Below, in pieces: positions 1 through 7,291 of a stretch of 9,221 bases of DNA. The notes below the pieces were generated by a model, which worked only from the letters and a program-made list of their open reading frames with translations, had not been told where the DNA came from and made no database searches. Made by a program: the position numbers and the translations under genes. This DNA is from Acidobacteriota bacterium (GTDB taxonomy: Bacteria > Acidobacteriota > Terriglobia > UBA7540), in assembly GCA_003165615.1 (NCBI GenBank), contig PLWR01000444.1:1-9221 (forward strand), read 5' to 3'. The stretch's first letter is position 1, and each line of letters starts with the position of its first letter.

Positions 1-38
1 GCACGTTGTCACGCGGAATTAGCTTTTGCCCGTAGGTC

Positions 39-2924
39 TTATCTAGCCGAAACCTGCTCAGCTCCCGGCGCGACAAAATTCTTCAACAGATTCGCCTTAC
101 GCCGCTCTTCTTGCGCAGAAGGATCGCCCGACCCCTCGAGGGCCACCGCCAGGGCATCTTGGGCATCGACAAAACTGGGGCGTGCACGAACCGCAAGTCT
201 AAAGGCCTGAATCTCATCTTCCGTCTTACCCTGGCCGGCTAGCGTCAATCCCAGGTTATATGCAACGTCCGCTGAGTTGGCATCGATGGATAAAGCTTTC
301 TTGAAACAGGCAACGGCTTCGTCGAGGCGCCGTTCTTTCCTGAATTCATTCCCTTCGGCGTTGAGTTTCGCCACGACGTCCTTGGTCCTGCTGAGCTGGT
401 CCATTTTTTCAAATTGCTTAAGATACGATTTCGCTTCTTCGGTTCTCCCTCTCTTGGTCTCAAGGTGTGCCAAATGGTAAAGAGCCTCAGACTTATCGGG
501 CCGCAGACTCATAGCCACGCGAAATTCCTTTTCGGCAGCCTCGAACTGCTCCAATTGCTCGTGCGCCTCGCCCAACTCAATGTGGGCGTCGTAGTTCGTG
601 GGCTTGAGCCGGACAGCTTCCCGCAGGTGGGCACAGGCCTCATCTTTTCTGCCCTCTTGCAGGGCTAACTTTCCTAGCTGAAAATGGGCATCTGCATAGT
701 TTGCATCGAGTTGCAGGGCCGCATTGAATTCGGCCGAAGCCTCGGCAGTACGGCCAAGAATTATGTCGACCTCGCCCAACCCGGAATGTGCGGAAGGCAG
801 CCTGGGATCCAAAGCGAGAGCCTTTCGAAACGTTGCAGTGGCCATTTCACTTTGACCGTTACGAAACTGTGCGCGCCCCAAATAGAAAAGCAAAAGCGCA
901 TTGTCGGGGTTTGACTGCGCCACCCCCTGTAGTTGATCGAGGGCGCCTTTTATATTCCCAGAGGAAATCAGAATGTTGCTCAGGTTGATCTGTGCACTGA
1001 TGTTCTTTGGGTTCAACCGAAGCACTTCCAGGATGTGCCAAAGAGCCGCGCCATAGTCCTCTTCCTGAGCCAGCAACACGCCCAAATTGTTGTGCGCGTC
1101 CGAATTCTCAGGTTCCAAGCGCACAACGGTGGTGAACTCCTTCTTGGCGCCAGGGTGGTCACCCTGGTGCATCAAAATAACTCCCAAAGCGTAATGGGCC
1201 TCTGCCAGATCCGGCGCGAGCTTGATGGTGCTCCGGAAGCCCTCCGCGGCTGACGTTAGTTTCCCTTCGTGCATCAGGGAGACGGCCGAGTTGTACTTGT
1301 CGATGGCAGCATCAACCGCGTGAGGCTCCTGCTGCTCGTCCGTTGCGAATAATCTGGCGAGCAGTTCCGCCTTCCGCCATTCGTCCTGCGCTGAAGGATC
1401 GTCGACACTCTCCAGCGCCTTCGCCAGTTCGATCCGGGCGCTCAGGAACGAAGGGCTCATCTGCGTAGCCTTACGCAGGTATTCGATTGCTTCCTGGGTT
1501 TTCCCTTGCTGAAACAACGCATCGCCTAACCGGTAAGCCCTTCGCGCGCTCGGGTCAAGGGATAGCGATCGTCTGAAAGCACTGACCGCATCATCGAGAC
1601 GTCCTTCGTTCATGGCCTGGAGCCCTTCACCCGATGCTTGCAGAGCTTGGAGCGGCTGCCGATGCGTCTGGTCCTGCAGTTCCCGAACTTGCGCAAAGTA
1701 GGTCTTGGCCTCCTCCGTAGAGCCGCGGGCTTGAAGCACCTGAGCCAGTCGATACAGCGCCGAAACGCTCTCCGGCTCCAGGCGAATGGCGATTCGCAGA
1801 ACCTTCTCGGCATCGTCGAGCTTATGTTGCCGATGGTACACCCTGCCTAGTCCCGAATAGGCTTCACCCAAGTCCGGTTGCAGCCGAATGGCCTCTCTCA
1901 GGTCAACCGCGGCAGGTTCCAAGTCCTCTTGTTGAAGCTCCAGCTTTCCTATCTCAAAATGGGCGTAAGCGTTTCGCGGATCGAGGCGGATTGCCTCTTT
2001 GAACTCGGCGACCGCTTCTGTCGTTTTGTGTTCGGGGTCTGTCTTGAGCAGCGCGACCCCCAAACCATAATGCCCACGGTCCGACCGGGGGTTTAGCTGA
2101 ATCGCTTTCCGATAGGACGCACAGGCCTCTGTATATTGCTTATCCTCGTATTGATGGCTGCCAAGAAAGACGTACAAATCAGAATTGTGCGGGACCAATC
2201 GAATGGCGGTCTCAAGATATGACAGAGCGGCGTCGTTATCTCCCAGGCGGTCGAGGATAAAACTCACACTGCCCATCGCCGGTACATACCTGGGGTTTAA
2301 TTTCAACACTTCCAGCATTTGCCACATCGCCTCGGGGAATTTCTTTTCTCCGACGAGCGTCGTCCCCAATTTGAAGCGCGCTGCCAATGAGTGAGGGTCC
2401 AATTGTAGGGCGGAAGTGAACTCGGTCTCAGCGCCGGCCGTGTCTTTCTTTCGGAGAAATATCTCCCCCAGCGCCTCGTGAGCAGCCGCGAACTTGGGGT
2501 CAAGCCGAATAGCCGACCGCAATGCTATCTCGGCTTCGTCCAACCTTCCCTGCTTCAAAAGACAGAGGCCCGCTTCGTACTCGCCACGAGACCCGCGTCC
2601 CTGCCCTTCCCGATACGGCTCCTGCGAGCAGGCGCCCGCAATTGGTGGTGAAACTGCTTTGGTCGGACGGGCTTGCTCGACGGGTGTCCCCGCCTTGAGA
2701 ACGTGAGCTACAAAACAAATAAGGCAAACAGTGGCGAGGCGCAACACCGTCCGGTTCACAATGCGACCGACGCTGCGGGATTGCCGCCTATTCACCACGA
2801 GGTGAAAAGTATAGCGGCGGTCAGCGGCGGCCGTCCGGGGTTTGAAAAGCGCGCCTAAAAGAACGTGAATCTCCCGGCCTCCTGATAAATCTTCCGCCTT
2901 GCGCATCGACCGCGATTCTCCCAC
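39..2924 (-). CDS. Large exported TPR-repeat protein (about 22 TPRs)
   Basis: Seen: about 22 consecutive 33-37-residue TPR units fill residues 116-921. They carry the usual signature (small residue/Leu-Gly near the start, G-x(3)-A mid-repeat, A-x-x-L-x-P at the end, e.g. AIRLDPKF, AIRLEPES). Units 1-11 plus a tail (116-537) match units 12-22 plus a tail (544-961) one for one. Before the repeats a hydrophobic stretch at about 60-76 (VLRLATVCLICFVAHVL) follows Arg-rich residues, so the protein is probably exported or membrane-anchored. The start is uncertain. GTG at 2924 has only a weak ribosome site. ATG at 2906 (residue 7) has GGGAGA about 10 nt upstream. GTG at 2759 (residue 56) would give a normal-length signal peptide but lacks a clear Shine-Dalgarno. 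Known: TPR superhelices are protein-binding scaffolds with no catalysis. Inferred: a periplasmic or envelope scaffold, possibly serving the neighbouring TonB receptor. No enzymatic domain is visible and the exact function is unknown. Confidence 0.9.
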   Translation of the reverse strand: MGESRSMRKAEDLSGGREIHVLLGALFKPRTAAADRRYTFHLVVNRRQSRSVGRIVNRTVLRLATVCLICFVAHVLKAGTPVEQARPTKAVSPPIAGACSQEPYREGQGRGSRGEYEAGLCLLKQGRLDEAEIALRSAIRLDPKFAAAHEALGEIFLRKKDTAGAETEFTSALQLDPHSLAARFKLGTTLVGEKKFPEAMWQMLEVLKLNPRYVPAMGSVSFILDRLGDNDAALSYLETAIRLVPHNSDLYVFLGSHQYEDKQYTEACASYRKAIQLNPRSDRGHYGLGVALLKTDPEHKTTEAVAEFKEAIRLDPRNAYAHFEIGKLELQQEDLEPAAVDLREAIRLQPDLGEAYSGLGRVYHRQHKLDDAEKVLRIAIRLEPESVSALYRLAQVLQARGSTEEAKTYFAQVRELQDQTHRQPLQALQASGEGLQAMNEGRLDDAVSAFRRSLSLDPSARRAYRLGDALFQQGKTQEAIEYLRKATQMSPSFLSARIELAKALESVDDPSAQDEWRKAELLARLFATDEQQEPHAVDAAIDKYNSAVSLMHEGKLTSAAEGFRSTIKLAPDLAEAHYALGVILMHQGDHPGAKKEFTTVVRLEPENSDAHNNLGVLLAQEEDYGAALWHILEVLRLNPKNISAQINLSNILISSGNIKGALDQLQGVAQSNPDNALLLFYLGRAQFRNGQSEMATATFRKALALDPRLPSAHSGLGEVDIILGRTAEASAEFNAALQLDANYADAHFQLGKLALQEGRKDEACAHLREAVRLKPTNYDAHIELGEAHEQLEQFEAAEKEFRVAMSLRPDKSEALYHLAHLETKRGRTEEAKSYLKQFEKMDQLSRTKDVVAKLNAEGNEFRKERRLDEAVACFKKALSIDANSADVAYNLGLTLAGQGKTEDEIQAFRLAVRARPSFVDAQDALAVALEGSGDPSAQEERRKANLLKNFVAPGAEQVSAR
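42..1295 (-). repeat. Second copy of the TPR module (TPR 12-22 plus tail)
   Basis: Residues 544-961, offset 428 residues from the first copy. The tail DPSAQEERRKANLL repeats the first-copy tail. The DNA is still alike there: 93-126 and 1368-1401 agree at 28 of 34 positions by eye. The last unit and tail close the protein, with the TAA stop at 39-41. Confidence 0.8.
1314..2579 (-). repeat. First copy of the TPR module (TPR 1-11 plus tail)
   Basis: Residues 116-537 of the TPR protein. It holds eleven TPRs and a tail containing DPSAQDEWRKAELL. Each unit has its best visible match at the same place in the second copy: unit 3 (MLEVLKLNPRY) matches unit 14 (ILEVLRLNPKN), unit 7 (LREAIRLQPD) matches unit 18 (LREAVRLKPT), and unit 9 (ARGSTEEAKTYF) matches unit 20 (KRGRTEEAKSYL). 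Unit 6 carries a 3-residue insertion relative to unit 17. Confidence 0.8.
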
Positions 2925-2985
2925 AACTCGACCCCATTGTCTCGCGGCATTACGTCTTATCTAAACTCAATGCTATTCGGACATT

Positions 2986-3023
2986 ACAAAACCGCCACTC
3001 CGGGGCTTCTCCCGGAGTGGCGG
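2986..3023 (-). terminator. Rho-independent terminator of the TonB receptor gene
   Basis: A perfect 13-bp inverted repeat, CCGCCACTCCGGG (2992-3004) with CCCGGAGTGGCGG (3011-3023), encloses a 6-nt loop. Read on the minus strand the stem is followed at once by TTTTGT. It starts 36 nt past the receptor stop codon, so it should end that transcript. The TPR gene downstream then needs its own promoter in roughly 2925-2990 or depends on read-through. No strong sigma-70 promoter is obvious in that short stretch. Confidence 0.88.
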
Positions 3024-3059
3024 CACACGAATAGTCGTGCTTCTAGTTGTTTGATGGGT

Positions 3060-6000
3060 CTAGAACATGAATTTCAGACCCAACTGGATGATTCGCTGGT
3101 CACCGATTTGACCGAGGATTTGCCCGAACCCGCTAGTGCCCTCCGTAAGTCCCGGACCAGCAAGGTTCGTATGACCAAAGGCGTTGAAGAACTCAGCTCG
3201 GAATTCCAGTTCCCTCTGTTCCGACTTAATGGGGAAGTGTTTCAGGATCGCAGCATCCGTACCCCAACTCCCCGGCATCGGGATAATGTTCCTTCCCGAA
3301 TTCCCGAAGCTGCCGACAGGGTTGACTGCGAACGCTGCCGTGTTGAAGTACTGCGCTCTCCGCTCCGCGTCGCTACGGCCGCTCGGCAAGCGCCAATTTC
3401 CGACTATGTTCGCGCGGTCATCTCCCTGTCCAGTAAGAGAATTATCACCGTTCGAGCTCATCACGCTCGCCCAGCCCCCACTGGTGAAGGAACTGATGCC
3501 CGAAAGACCCCAGTTGTCGAAAATCTGCCGCGCCACTGGGTTGTTGAACTTCATGGCCTTCGTGAGAGAGGGGGTGCGATAGAAATAGGAGAGCACCAGC
3601 ATATGCCTGTGATCGAGATCTGAATTGGCCCAGTCACACTTCAGGCAAGCCGGGTTTTGCGTGCTGTTGGAAGCGATGTTGATATAGTAGGTGCTCTGAT
3701 CATCAAGATTATGCGACCAGGTGTAATTGCCCTGGACTGTCAAGCCGTGATATTCATGGGTACGCACCTGGAGTTGAAAGGAGTTGTAGGAACTCGTGGC
3801 CGTATCCGTGAATACACCAACCTGACCATAGATGTCCGGACTGCCCGCCGGCAACGCCCGGTTCAGCACTCGTCGTGAAGCCTCATTAGCTACCGTCGAG
3901 AGAGGTAGGCCCGTGACGGGGTCGTTGCCTGGAATATAGACGGCGGGATCAATGTCCGGCATCCAGGGTAGCCGGCGACCATCATTTCCAACGTAGGCTG
4001 CACTCACCACTACTCCGCCGGCCAACTCCTGTTCGAGAGTTAAATTGTACTCGTAGACCATCGAATTCCTCGGATGGAGTCCCGTAAAGTATTGCCACGA
4101 CATTGGGTAGGATGCCGTGAAATCACTATTCGGAGCTAGGGGCGGTGCAGGATAGTAATTCGCACCGGGGAAGCCGGACGTGGAGAATCCAGTAATTGTC
4201 TTTTCAAGTGTATTCACGCCGAAAGGAGGGCCGACAGAAGCGCTGAAACGTTGAGCCGGCATCTCGTCGAAAATGCCAAAGCCGCCGCGCAGAGCGGTCT
4301 TGCCGGTACCAAAAACGTCCCAAGCCACGCCTGCCCGAGGAGCAAAATTAGTTCTATCGGTAAAGCTGCCATTCTGCGGTATTCCAGGATCACCGGCATA
4401 AACGAAACCCGGAGGCGCATTCGAAAAGATTTTTGACTGCACCCCGGGGTCCCACTGTAAAATCCCGGTTGTCTTTATCCCATTGGAGAGCGAGTACTGA
4501 ACGGTGGGAGTCCAGTAGGGAGCATATTGGTAACGCAGCCCCAAGTTCAACACCAGTCGCCGGCTGACCTTGTAATCGTCCTGGACATAGCCTGCCCAGC
4601 TCGGCTGGTAAAAGTTGGTCGTCGATGGGCTTTGAATAATCCCAAAGGTATCGCCCAACATGAAATCCGCCAGAGGATTACCGGTCTGCGAGCCGGGAAA
4701 GCCGCTCCAGAAGATCCCTTGGTCAGCATTCGATGATTCGTAGTAGCGTGAGGCGTGCCGATACTCAGCGCCGATCTTGAAGCTATGCCCGCCCCGAATG
4801 TAATTGACTTTGTCCACCGCCTGGTAGTCATCCGAATTTGCTGCCCCCCACGTACCTCTGGAGGCGAACTCCCGGTTTGAGATCCAGGTTCCGGGCCGAT
4901 CCATCAGTGAAAATGCGGGGAAGTTGGGATCCAGATCATGCATGGTTGGCCCCGGAGTGCCACTTATACCGTCAAGACTTCTGATGCGGGTATAGCCGAA
5001 TCGGAAATCATTCAGCAGGCCAGGCCCGAAGATGTGCGTGTCACTAACACTAAGGTTCGAGATTATCCCTCCGTTAGCTTGTATCGAGGGACCGGTTGTG
5101 TTGACATAGGCCATGCCCGTGCTATATCCGCCTCTGCCAAACGGCAGGGTCGCAGCAGTGTTATCCCTGAATAGCATGACGGTGAGCCGATTGCTCGGCT
5201 TCACTTGATAGTCCCCCTTGAACATGTATTGGTGGTTTAGGACCGGCGATGAAGCGGCTTGGTAGAATGTTGGCGCTGCCCCTGGGTTCGGCACATTGGG
5301 CAACGGAATGAGATTCATCAGCTTCATGAATATGGGATCAAATCTCGCGGACGGAATTTTGTTTCCCGGGAATGGCTGGTTCGTCGTGGGATCAATAGGC
5401 GGGGTGGGATCTAGTGTCGGATCTGAAAAGTCTCCCGTCCGTTCCGTTGCCGTGGGTAGGGCTGTTCCGCTGGTTACCAAATCACTGACGATTCTTAGCC
5501 ACTGCGCAGTCCCGAAAAGAAAGAGCTTGTTCTTAATGACGGGTCCGCCGGCCGTGAACCCGAACTGGTTCTGATTCAGAAATAGCTTCGTCGCATTGCC
5601 AAAACCCCTGGTGGCCAGGGCACTGTTCCGGTTGAATTCAAAGGCCGAGCCGTGGATTTGGTTGGTGCCCGATTTCGTGACCACATTGATCACGCCGCCA
5701 GGCAGTCGTCCGGAGTCGGCGCCGTAGTCGCTGGTCATAAATCGAAATTCCTGCAAAGCATCGGGATTGGGATAATTCAATGCGCTGTCATAGCCCGTTC
5801 CCGCAAATTCCCCGCCATCCAAATTGAACTGAGTTTGGTGCCAGCGGTTTCCGTTCACCGAAAGTGTGGCGCCGCCCCCGTCGATGTTGTCAGTCGTCCC
5901 GGCAGCACTTCCAAGCTGAATCGGGATGGAATACGCCTGCACTCCGTTGGTTAGCGTAGCCAAGCCCACCGGGTTGCGGCCCATCAAGGGCAATTCCCTG

Positions 6001-6431
6001 ATTTTCTCCCCTTCATACAACATGCCGGTCTCAGTGGTTTGGGTGTTAGCCACAAGGGGTGTGGCTTTGACTTCCACCGCTTGCGTGATCGATCCGAGTT
6101 CCAGGGCCGTGTTCACGCCCGCCACCTGGTTCACTTCGAGGACGATCCCTGTATGGGTATATCTCTTGAACCCGGACATTTCAATAATCAGGTCATATGT
6201 TCCAATAGGCAGCAACGTAAAGACGTAGCCACCAGTTTTATCAGTAACGGTTTCGCGGGTATAAGCCGTCCGAGTTTCGCGGGCCGTGACCTTGGCCCCC
6301 ACAACTACGGCTCCCGTCTGGTCAGTTACCGTGCCGCGCATGCCTGCAAGCACATCTTGTGCCTGAGCTGAAACTGCGCAAAAAAGCAACACGGCTGTAA
6401 CGGTGCCTACTTTACTCAACCTGCGTGCCAT
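3060..6431 (-). CDS. Oar-like TonB-dependent outer-membrane receptor
   Basis: Seen: 1123 residues, intact. A signal peptide spans residues 1-24 with a likely AQA|QD cleavage. A carboxypeptidase-regulatory-like beta-sandwich at about 28-114 contains GTVTDQTGAVVVGAKV, GGYVFTLLPIGTYDL and GFKRYTHTGI. A plug region at about 128-260 includes LPLMGRNPVGL, SVNGNRWHQTQFNLDGG and GGVINVVTKSGTNQIHGSAFEF. The rest is Tyr/Asn/Gly-rich beta-barrel ending in IQLGLKFMF with a terminal Phe, as outer-membrane barrels usually do. A segment AVEVKATP (118-125) sits where this class has a TonB-box-like stretch. Known: Oar-type receptors of this length and layout are greatly expanded in Acidobacteriota and Bacteroidota and are thought to take up oligosaccharides, peptides or other large nutrients using TonB energy. 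Substrate cannot be read from sequence. ATG at 6431 is chosen for the strong ribosome site 8 nt away and the signal peptide. Confidence 0.93.
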   Translation of the reverse strand: MARRLSKVGTVTAVLLFCAVSAQAQDVLAGMRGTVTDQTGAVVVGAKVTARETRTAYTRETVTDKTGGYVFTLLPIGTYDLIIEMSGFKRYTHTGIVLEVNQVAGVNTALELGSITQAVEVKATPLVANTQTTETGMLYEGEKIRELPLMGRNPVGLATLTNGVQAYSIPIQLGSAAGTTDNIDGGGATLSVNGNRWHQTQFNLDGGEFAGTGYDSALNYPNPDALQEFRFMTSDYGADSGRLPGGVINVVTKSGTNQIHGSAFEFNRNSALATRGFGNATKLFLNQNQFGFTAGGPVIKNKLFLFGTAQWLRIVSDLVTSGTALPTATERTGDFSDPTLDPTPPIDPTTNQPFPGNKIPSARFDPIFMKLMNLIPLPNVPNPGAAPTFYQAASSPVLNHQYMFKGDYQVKPSNRLTVMLFRDNTAATLPFGRGGYSTGMAYVNTTGPSIQANGGIISNLSVSDTHIFGPGLLNDFRFGYTRIRSLDGISGTPGPTMHDLDPNFPAFSLMDRPGTWISNREFASRGTWGAANSDDYQAVDKVNYIRGGHSFKIGAEYRHASRYYESSNADQGIFWSGFPGSQTGNPLADFMLGDTFGIIQSPSTTNFYQPSWAGYVQDDYKVSRRLVLNLGLRYQYAPYWTPTVQYSLSNGIKTTGILQWDPGVQSKIFSNAPPGFVYAGDPGIPQNGSFTDRTNFAPRAGVAWDVFGTGKTALRGGFGIFDEMPAQRFSASVGPPFGVNTLEKTITGFSTSGFPGANYYPAPPLAPNSDFTASYPMSWQYFTGLHPRNSMVYEYNLTLEQELAGGVVVSAAYVGNDGRRLPWMPDIDPAVYIPGNDPVTGLPLSTVANEASRRVLNRALPAGSPDIYGQVGVFTDTATSSYNSFQLQVRTHEYHGLTVQGNYTWSHNLDDQSTYYINIASNSTQNPACLKCDWANSDLDHRHMLVLSYFYRTPSLTKAMKFNNPVARQIFDNWGLSGISSFTSGGWASVMSSNGDNSLTGQGDDRANIVGNWRLPSGRSDAERRAQYFNTAAFAVNPVGSFGNSGRNIIPMPGSWGTDAAILKHFPIKSEQRELEFRAEFFNAFGHTNLAGPGLTEGTSGFGQILGQIGDQRIIQLGLKFMF

Positions 6432-6439
6432 GGTGACAT

Positions 6440-6445
6440 CTCCTT
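6440..6445 (-). promoter_or_regulatory. Ribosome binding site of the TonB receptor
   Basis: Minus-strand AAGGAG, within the longer AGGAAGGAGAT, lies 8 nt before the ATG. It is a near-ideal Shine-Dalgarno and fixes the receptor start. No convincing -35/-10 pair was found just upstream. Confidence 0.85.
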
Positions 6446-6786
6446 CCTAAATTTGTTTTAATACTGACTCGATAACCGTCCCGACGCTTAGAGATTTCAA
6501 ACTTCAATGATTCAGTTGTTGCGCTATCTGTCGCCATGCACCTGGCGTGTGGCCCATGAGACCTCTGACGTCAACTGCTCCAGGGCTCACGGGTCGAATG
6601 TCGACAGCATTGGCGACAACGTCGCGGAATTTACTCCGATACACACCCGCTGTCAAGCGAAAAATGCAGGCGCCGAGAAAAATTTTTGCCGTTGCCATTT
6701 TGTCGCTGATTGCAGTAACCAGGGGGCGGTGCCATTTGCACCTTGCGGGCGCGCCAACCGACACCGTTACACCTAACCAGATTTCC

Positions 6787-6816
6787 TTGACACTCCAATG
6801 CAGGCACGGGGACAAT
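6787..6816 (+). promoter_or_regulatory. Possible sigma-70-type promoter
   Basis: TTGACA (6787-6792), an 18-bp spacer and GACAAT (6811-6816, four of six consensus bases) lie 40 nt before the ATG at 6856. The -35 is perfect and the -10 is mediocre, so a chance match is quite possible. Confidence 0.3.
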
Positions 6817-6855
6817 GTTCGGGGCCTTCAATATTCTTCACCAAGAGCTGGCGCG

Positions 6856-7116
6856 ATGAGTTGTTCTTCAGTTGTGGCACGGCGCCGATTTCTTGATCGC
6901 GGGTTAAGCGCTGCGGCGCCTTTTGCGGCAGGCAGCACAAGGGTGGTCCGCTCGTTCGCTGCTGCTCAAGCTTACATTGCGGCGCCTGAACTGTTTATTC
7001 GTCGCACCGCCGAAAGGGAATTTATAGGCCCGGCTGTGGCTGAACTGCACGATGGGACGGGAAGTTCTGCGACTCCCCTGGCGCCTACAAGGTGGGAGGC
7101 GGAAAACGCTGCCTGA
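6856..7116 (+). CDS. Doubtful small ORF with a twin-arginine-like start
   Basis: An 86-codon ORF starting ATG with AAGAG 8 nt upstream. Its N-terminus contains VARRRFLDRGLSAAAPFAAG, which resembles a Tat signal (RRxFL followed by an Ala-rich hydrophobic stretch). After residue 40 nothing resembles a known domain, and it ends in WEAENAA. Codon third positions show no clear bias, so coding is weakly supported. It could be the leftover 5' end of a gene for a Tat-exported enzyme, a small exported protein, or a chance reading of GC-rich DNA. It is in frame with a longer possible start at 6547 that has no better support. Confidence 0.2.
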   Translation: MSCSSVVARRRFLDRGLSAAAPFAAGSTRVVRSFAAAQAYIAAPELFIRRTAEREFIGPAVAELHDGTGSSATPLAPTRWEAENAA

Positions 7117-7139
7117 TTGCTTATCCCACGTGACGCTGT

Positions 7140-7183
7140 TGTAGCGGCGAGTTTACCTCGCCACGTGGCGGCGTAAAGCCGTC
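7140..7183. repeat. REP-like pair of inverted hairpins
   Basis: After TGTAGCG come two adjacent hairpins. The first is GGCGAG-TTTAC-CTCGCC (7146-7162) and the second is GGCGGC-GTAAA-GCCGTC (7167-7183, one G-T pair). The two loops are exact reverse complements, so the units are in inverted orientation around a central CCACGTGG. This is the layout of paired REP/BIME-type extragenic palindromes. It does not read as a terminator because no T-run follows on either strand. Confidence 0.5.
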
Positions 7184-7220
7184 TCAAATTAGAAGCATTT
7201 CCTGAACATCAACTTCTGGC

Positions 7221-7249
7221 TTGACAAGTATTATTGTACACATTAGTGT
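7221..7249 (+). promoter_or_regulatory. Probable promoter of the GntR-family regulator gene
   Basis: A perfect -35 box TTGACA (7221-7226), a 17-bp spacer and a weak -10 TAGTGT (7244-7249) lie 42 nt before the regulator's ATG. The weak -10 and overlapping dyads suit a regulated promoter. Confidence 0.5.
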
Positions 7250-7263
7250 CTACCGTGATCACG
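7233..7263. promoter_or_regulatory. Candidate GntR operators over the regulator promoter
   Basis: Two dyads are seen. ATTGTA-CACATT (7233-7244) is an imperfect palindrome between -35 and -10; its ideal form ATTGTATACAAT resembles sites bound by several FCD-type GntR regulators. CGTGATCACG (7254-7263) is a perfect 10-bp palindrome just after the -10. Either could be the autoregulatory site of the gene starting at 7292. The assignment to that protein is inference. Confidence 0.4.
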
Positions 7264-7291
7264 AGAACTTCTTGATGGGATCAAATTACCT

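Larger units (their letters stand above)
6446..7220. other. Long intergenic region without a convincing gene
   Basis: About 0.8 kb between the receptor start and the regulator promoter. Short ORFs exist on both strands, but they overlap one another, lack good ribosome sites and resemble no family I recognise. Seen inside: an A5T5 palindrome at 6678-6687, a small dyad GGTGC/GCACC at 6728-6742, a possible plus-strand promoter at 6787-6816, an ORF with a Tat-like start at 6856, two CACGTG hexamers 35 bp apart (7127 and 7162), and a REP-like double hairpin at 7140-7183. The region could hold the receptor's control elements, a small RNA, or a decayed gene. Confidence 0.6.

Noticed and set aside
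42..2579. Repeated DNA as a CRISPR array or tandem satellite
   Set aside because: The periodicity is about 102 bp and coding (34-residue TPRs) with diverged units; there are no identical repeats with spacers.
2937..3623. Plus-strand ORF of 228 codons over the receptor 3' end and terminator
   Set aside because: It runs through the terminator hairpin and is antisense to the conserved receptor barrel; the protein looks random.
6678..6687. A5T5 palindrome as a terminator or binding site
   Set aside because: It has no GC stem and no loop; it is at most a bent A-tract.
6504..6815. Minus-strand ORF of 103 codons upstream of the TonB receptor
   Set aside because: No ribosome site or family match, and it overlaps equally weak ORFs in other frames.
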